DNA from: Azadirachta indica
Taxonomy: Eukaryota; Streptophyta; Magnoliopsida; Sapindales; Meliaceae
DNA length: 64,000 nucleotides
Direction of reading: 5' to 3'
Assembly (NCBI GenBank): GCA_022749755.1
Contig: CM040444.1
Coordinates: forward strand, 7,691,009-7,755,008
The notes beneath the pieces are model-generated. The model ran no database searches, had not been told where the DNA came from, and saw only the letters and a list, made by a program, of their open reading frames with translations. Shown here piece by piece: positions 58,935 to 64,000 of the stretch (the stretch's first letter is position 1; every line of letters starts with the position of its first letter). Both the position numbers and the translations under genes were made by a program.

Positions 58935-59010
58935 TATGTTCACAGACAAAGATGCGAGGGGAGTCCTATGATAATGCCTTGGTGATAAGTTTGAACAAAG
59001 GAAGAAGACA
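58935..59010 (+). pseudogene. Protease-region remnant of the Tat element
   Basis: The frame reads FTDKDARGVSYDNALVISLN or close to it, matching the segment (F.DEDA.G...PHDDALV..L.I) that precedes the protease active site in Tat-like elements. The active-site triplet itself is not recognised. Confidence 0.5.
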
Positions 59011-59689
59011 CATATCCAACATATGCCTCAATGGTAGGGAGTTTGGTGAACATTCTTTTCAAGCACACCAAGGACCTAGTAGGGGCATTAACTTAAAAGA
59101 AGCATTGATGCCATTAGTTGGTTTCTTCAAAGAAAGCGTTGGCCAGTGGGAATGATTTCATTGTCAATTAAACTAAGAGCATGGACGAATTTATTGATGG
59201 TGACGGTGAAGTTTATGGTAATCGACCAACCCAGCCTCTAGAATGCCGTTCTGAGCTATCCCTTTATGTAATGATAAAGGTATGCATATTCCTCTACTAT
59301 ATGAAAATGAAGATATCAACAAAGGAGGCCGTTATCACCATCCGTAGGGATGCTACTGTAGAAACTACTCTTATATACATCTTCAACATAGATCTTACCA
59401 ATGTTATAAAGATAGGTGTCGCAATAAAGGAGTCACTTTGATGAAAATTAGGGACCTTTCTTACGGAGTACGCAAACATGGTTGCATGGACACATGGTGA
59501 CACATCAAGGATCGATCCGAGCTTGGCCTCCTGCCAACTTAATATCAAACCACACTTCAAATCAATCATTCATCGACAGTGCCTATTTAATTAGGAGTGA
59601 TGTGACACTATAGAGGAAAATGTGGAGAAACTCCTTGAAGCACAATGATTTCATCAGGGACTTCAATTATCCATAGTGCTAGTAAGAAA

Positions 59690-60415
59690 GGCCACAGGGA
59701 AGTGAAAGACATGTGCATGGACTTCATTAATCCAAATAATGATTGTCCACTAGATAGCTTTACCCTCTCATATATTGACTAGCTTATGAAGGCCACGATT
59801 GGACATGAACTCCTCAATTTCATGGACGGTTTTAGTATAACTAGATCACCATACACCCTACAGATTAGGAGAATATGACCTTAATTACTGATAAGAGCCT
59901 TTATTATTGATAGGGTGTAACTAGATTAACATGCATATTGTTAAATAAGCTGTTTCAAAATCAAATCGGCCATATGATGAAAGTATATATTGATGACATG
60001 TTGACCAAATAAGAGAAAATTACAAATCACGTGGCTCAATTAAAAGCCATTTTTAATGTGTTACAAGGAGCATATATGAAGCGAATCCTGACAAAATCAA
60101 AGCCATCCTTGATATGCAACTGTCACGGAACTTGAAAGAGATGCAATAATTGTAGAGAAGGATTGTAATACTAAACCATTTCATCATTAAGACGACTGAT
60201 AAATGCCATCCTTTCTTCAAAGCCTTGAACAAGGAAAATCTATGAAGTGGACAGAGGAATACGTGGATGCTTTCATGTGGCCAAAAGGATATTTAGCAAC
60301 ACTGCTAGTGCTATCTAAACAACTTAGTGAAGAGCGATTGTTTCTTTACCTTGCCCTTTCAAATATAGTGATCAGCTCAATGCTACTACGAGGGAGGATG
60401 ACATGTAAAGACTAG
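59690..60415 (+). pseudogene. RT and RNase H remnant of the Tat element
   Basis: Pieces in order: CMDFINPNNDCPLDSFTLSYID (59715-59785), GHELLNFMDGFS (59798-59835), LLNKLFQNQIGHMMKVYIDDMLTK (59940-60010) with the catalytic YIDDM, then RNase H pieces RRIVILNHFI (60165-60190), DKCHPFF.ALN (60200-60230) and LFLYLALSN (60340-60366). The CMDF..LN.ACPKDS.PLP.ID and YVDDM patterns are those of Tat-type RT. Stops and shifts prevent function. Confidence 0.78.
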
Positions 60416-61439
60416 TATATTACACCAGCTGTGAGTTGTTGGATGTAGAGACGTACTACATGATAGTAAAAAATTGGCCTTGTCCTTGGTCATTACATTG
60501 CGATGATTGTGACCAGATTTCTAAGAACAAGCTATAACGGTACTCATCAACCAATTGTATTATGGTAGATCTCGTAAAAAATAGACATGTCAAGAAGGTT
60601 AATTCACTGAGCATTAAAAGTTGACTGAATTGAACATTTGGCAGCTAAAAGACAAATCGTCATCAATTTCATAACTAACAACTTGAGGCGAAGGTTTACC
60701 ATGGTGGAAGTTAAGATCCCAGAACTACGATAAAGCACAAATAGAGAGACAATACTGTCTCAATACTTCATGTTAACGGATCATTGAACATTCAGGGAAG
60801 CAACATCAATTTAGTGCTGACTAGCCCAGAATAGGACGAGATATGATAGCTTTAAAATTCCTTTTCAAAGCTTCAAATAATGAGGTAGAGTACAAAGCTT
60901 TGGTTATAGGTATAAAGTTGGCAAAACACTTAAGGGCTAAAAAATTGAAAATCAAGAATGACTCCAATTGCTGGTGAACTAAATAAACTAGAGAACATGT
61001 AAACATATATGGAGAAAGTTAAGGAGTAGATTGATAGATTCAAGACAACAGAGATTGAACAAATACTACGACAATAAAACTCGCTGGCAGAATACTAGCC
61101 AGACTTACAATGACAAAATTCAGTAACCAAAGTGATGTCCCCATCAAACACTTGGGGTCCTCAATATCTCCTATGTAAGCCCTAGGGAAGTTATCGAGAT
61201 GTTAATGACGAAAATATGGGTGGCTATGGTGGTCATATACAAGGTAATGCAGTACACTCTAGTTAATGAGGTTTTATATTGTTATGGATTCTTTCTTTCT
61301 TATTTCAAGTGCATAAGGATTGAGGATGCAGAGTATATATTGAAAGAAATCCATGAAGGAATTTGTGAAGATCACTCAAGGGGAAGAACATTAGCACAGA
61401 AGTGTTGCGTCAAGGGTACTATTGGCCCACCATAAAAAA

Positions 61440-62150
61440 GGATATGAGAGAATTCGCAAGGAGATGTGAGCAATGCAAGGCGATTGTAAATATACCAATA
61501 TAGCCTATTGAAAAGTTGATTGAAAAGTTGATGAGCATGAACGGACCTTGGCCCTTTGCACAATAGTGAATAGATTTGATTGAACCACTACTGATAAGGA
61601 GAGGGTAAGTAAAATATGGTATAGTTGCAGTTGACTATTTCATCAAGTGGGCTGAAGGAGTACCATTGTCCTTCATTATAGAAGCAAAAACAACAGAGTT
61701 CAGTTAGAAATCCATTGTTCTACAGGTTTGGAATACCTCATGCCATCATCACCAACAATGGCAAATAATTTGGCAGCACAAAATTTTGAACCTTTTCTGA
61801 AAACTTGGGAATTGATCCAATCTTCCTCCCCAACACATCCAAAGGCCAATGGACAAGTTGAAGCAGTCAACAAGATTATAAAGCACTACCTTTAGGCAAA
61901 GTTGGAAGCAAAATTGTCATAAGTGCTGTAGGCATACAGGACAACGCCATGATCTTCTATAGGGTAAACACCGTTTTTAATGGCATTCAGTGTTGAAGCT
62001 GTTGTCTCTGTAAAGGTAGGCTCATCAACATTCTGGGCTAGGGCCTTTAACGAAGAGGAAAATAATCTCGTCATGGTAAAGAGATTAGACATTAAAGAGA
62101 AGGTCAAGACCAGGCATCGATACAAGCAGTAGTCTATAGGCACTAAGTGG
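61440..62150 (+). pseudogene. Integrase remnant of the Tat element
   Basis: Pieces in order: CEQCKA (61468), MNGPWPFAQ..IDLI (61538-61582), KYGIVAVDYFIKWAEGVPL (61613-61670), EAKTTEF (61681), then decayed sequence matching the phrase ...FG.P.AIITDNG.QF (61725-61770) and HP.ANGQVEAVNK (61840-61875). The first catalytic Asp region (GIDLIGP-like) and the Glu region (GQVEA) are visible despite stops. Confidence 0.75.
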
Positions 62151-62594
62151 AACAATATTACAATAAAACTATGAAAGAGAGGAGGTTCTGAGATGGAAAT
62201 TTGGTGTTAAGGCAAGTTACACGGAACACATAGGAACCTAGGGATGGATGTCTCAGTCCCAACTGAGAGGGCTCGTACATAGTAGCTCAATGTACTTGCC
62301 CCAACACATATCTATTGGAATGGTTTGCAGGACGAAGGTGAAGCATGCATGGAATGCAGAGAACCTGCACTGATATTACTTATAAGAGTCACCATGAAAG
62401 CATATAACCCCCTATAAGATGGCGAATGATAAGCATAACCTAGGAAAAGCGGGAAGTTACCGTGCACCCTATGATAGCTTTGTGTAAATCTCTCCTCGAA
62501 TTGCTAGCTAAGAGCACACTTCAAAGAGATGATGAATCTCTATATACAGCATCATTTTTGTGAAATGTTAATAATATTGCATGCCATTGTGATG

Positions 62595-63555
62595 TTGCAG
62601 GCATATCTTGGCCTAATCAGTTACAGTGGCATTACAAATTTGCCTTAATGCTAATTTGATACCGTAGGTGTATCTTAGATTAATCAATTGCAATGGTAGC
62701 ACGAGTTTGCCTAACACCAATCTAATATCATAGATTTATCTTGGCTTAGTCTATTGCAGCATCTCTAGTTCATCTAAATACAGTGGTATATCTAATACCG
62801 CATATGTATCTTGGCTTAATCTGACCCAGAGTAACACAAGTTTGCCTTTAATGCTAATTTGATATTGTAAGTGTATCTTAGCTTAATCCATCATAACGAT
62901 ATTTTGAGTTTTTTTTAATCTTAATCTGATATTATAGGTGTATCTTGGCTTAATTTGCAGTTGAATTATGTAAGTTCACCTTAATGTCAATGTGATATCA
63001 TGGGTGTATCTTGGCTCAATCGATAGAGGATCTAAGAATTATACCTAATGAAATTGATGATATGATGTAGACGGAGCATTTAAAGGAGATTTACCAAAAT
63101 AACTCTATGTATGAAAAAAATTATTAATTAAATTGAAAGAACAATTCTTGCCATCATGGTACCAATTCGCAAATACGAAAAAATAACAATGAAAAGTTCA
63201 AATAGTAGGATCAACAAACTCAGTAAGAGCATCGCTGGCAACAGCACCACCTTCCAATTTGATAGGTGCATCTTGGCTTAATCAATTGCAATGGTAGCGT
63301 GAGTTCGCCCTAACGCCAATCTGATATCGTGGGTATATCTTGGCTTAGTCTATTGCAGTAACATTTTAATTTCACCTAAATATCGTGGTATATCTAATAC
63401 TGTAAGTGTATCTTGACTTAAACAAAGATATTTTGAGTTCACCTTAATACTAATCCGTTACCATAGGTGTATCTTGGCTTAATTTACAGTTGCATTATGT
63501 AAGTTTACCTTAATCCCAATTTGATATCATAGGTGTATCTTGGCTCAATCAATAG
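62595..63555 (+). repeat. About 67-bp minisatellite in two blocks, 3' untranslated zone
   Basis: The phrase GTGTATCTTGGCTTAAT recurs about every 66-68 bp at 62602, 62669, 62736, 62806, 62871, 62939 and 63004, then again at about 63263, 63333, 63407, 63468 and 63534. The second block repeats the order of variants in the first (CAATTGCAATGGTAGC, then CTATTGCAG, then TGGTATATCTAATAC), so a run of units was copied as a group. About 230 bp of unrelated sequence separates the blocks. Such arrays between pol and the 3' LTR are known from Tat/Ogre-like elements. Confidence 0.85.
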
Positions 63556-63559
63556 AGGA

Positions 63560-64000
63560 CTAAAGAAAGTTAATAGCTCACCTCAGTTGGAATCATTGTC
63601 GAAGCCTATATATTAGCCCAACAGGTAAAATTGCCGCTAAGATGGCACTTTAACTTCATGTAATGTGGTTTTTTATATGTCACCGCAATGATCTATTATG
63701 CTAAGCATGTTCTTGTTAATGCTACTATAGATTTTATTATGCCCATATTGATGAATGTTTAAAAGTGTAGGTTTATCAAGAGAAATATTATAATTTACAC
63801 TTAATAAGGTCTTTTGTTTTACCTATATAAAGGAAGATGTGAAAGTGAGGAGGGATATATTTTTTTACCATTTCTATTTTCTTTTTGTAATTTGAACTTC
63901 AATTAAATAATATCTTTCTAAATTAGAAATTAGGGTTAAGGGTGTAGTTTTGTTGATTTTATAGCATTTATTCTTTTATTATTCTAAGTTGTGCTTAATG
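63560..64000. other. End of window, probably untranslated zone of the Tat element
   Basis: AT-rich, with a purine-rich GTGAAAGTGAGGAGGGATAT near 63840 that could be the polypurine tract. No TGTAGGAAG start of a 3' LTR is found before the window ends. Confidence 0.4.

Larger units (their letters stand above)
55262..64000 (+). mobile_element. Ty3/gypsy element of the Tat type, decayed, 3' LTR beyond the window
   Basis: The 5' LTR (55262-56157) is followed by TTTGGCATTGTTTGTGGGG, an altered form of the TTTGGCGCCGTCTGTGGGG start typical of Tat-like elements. Then come gag remnants, protease (near 58935-59010), RT (59690-60110), RNase H (60120-60400) and integrase (61450-62150). A 3' untranslated zone with a minisatellite ends the window. 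Stops and shifts are frequent. The left boundary is where unit D stops matching unit C. It has received a further LTR-like insertion at about 58046. Confidence 0.8.

Overview
The window is nuclear DNA of a flowering plant, most likely a eudicot. It is AT-rich, its genes have GT-AG introns, and most of it is retrotransposon or transposon sequence. The only apparently intact host genes are four SABATH-family carboxyl methyltransferases. SABATH enzymes transfer a methyl group from S-adenosylmethionine (SAM) to the carboxylate of small acids. I could not assign a species.

Layout. 1-5007: minus-strand Ty3/gypsy element running off the left edge (gag-protease-RT, a frameshift, then RNase H-integrase, and the 5' LTR). 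5008-8750: a detached copy of SABATH-cluster intergenic DNA and old LTR-like sequence. 8758-14993: copia-derived element with two LTRs, a gag-like frame and no pol (TR-GAG type). 15654-17057 and 19674-21089: SABATH genes A and B, minus strand, three exons, 353 aa each, with a scrap of a third first exon at 17555-17681. 21805-25233: decayed Ty1/copia element inserted in the 5' flank of gene B. 25239-31980: SABATH-flank repeats, AT-rich repeats and a Mutator-like remnant with a DUF1985-like domain.

31985-39900 (unit C) and 50995-55261 (unit D) are duplicated blocks on the plus strand. Each holds a SABATH gene (C, 344 aa; D, 343 aa) followed by a broken glycosyltransferase resembling the UGT75 group, so a methyltransferase and a glycosyltransferase were copied together. 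Unit C has extra insertions: two foldback elements, a 1.2-kb Mutator-type element with a perfect 9-bp target duplication, and a 21-bp tandem repeat carrying TCP-type GGNCCCAC sites about 250-300 bp before the start codon. Between C and D lie an orphan SABATH first exon with its promoter (about 40380-41145), a palindromic MITE, a second TR-GAG relative, a two-exon scrap of a 12-oxophytodienoate-reductase-like gene, an Athila/Tat-type LTR remnant and a solo copia LTR inside that remnant.

55262-64000: a badly decayed plus-strand Ty3/gypsy element of the Tat type, with its 5' LTR at 55262-56157, RT and integrase remnants, a nested LTR-like insertion and a roughly 67-bp minisatellite downstream of pol. 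Its 3' LTR lies outside the window.

Interpretation. The locus looks like a tandem SABATH array in two opposed groups (A/B minus, C/D plus) that grew by segmental duplication and was then pulled apart by nested transposons. Genes C and D lack the first eight residues of A and B and carry Met in place of the Gln that ends exon 1, a residue that binds the acid substrate in characterised members. All four have Phe where many members have a substrate-contacting Trp. Their substrates are therefore probably not those of classical salicylate methyltransferases; this is inference.
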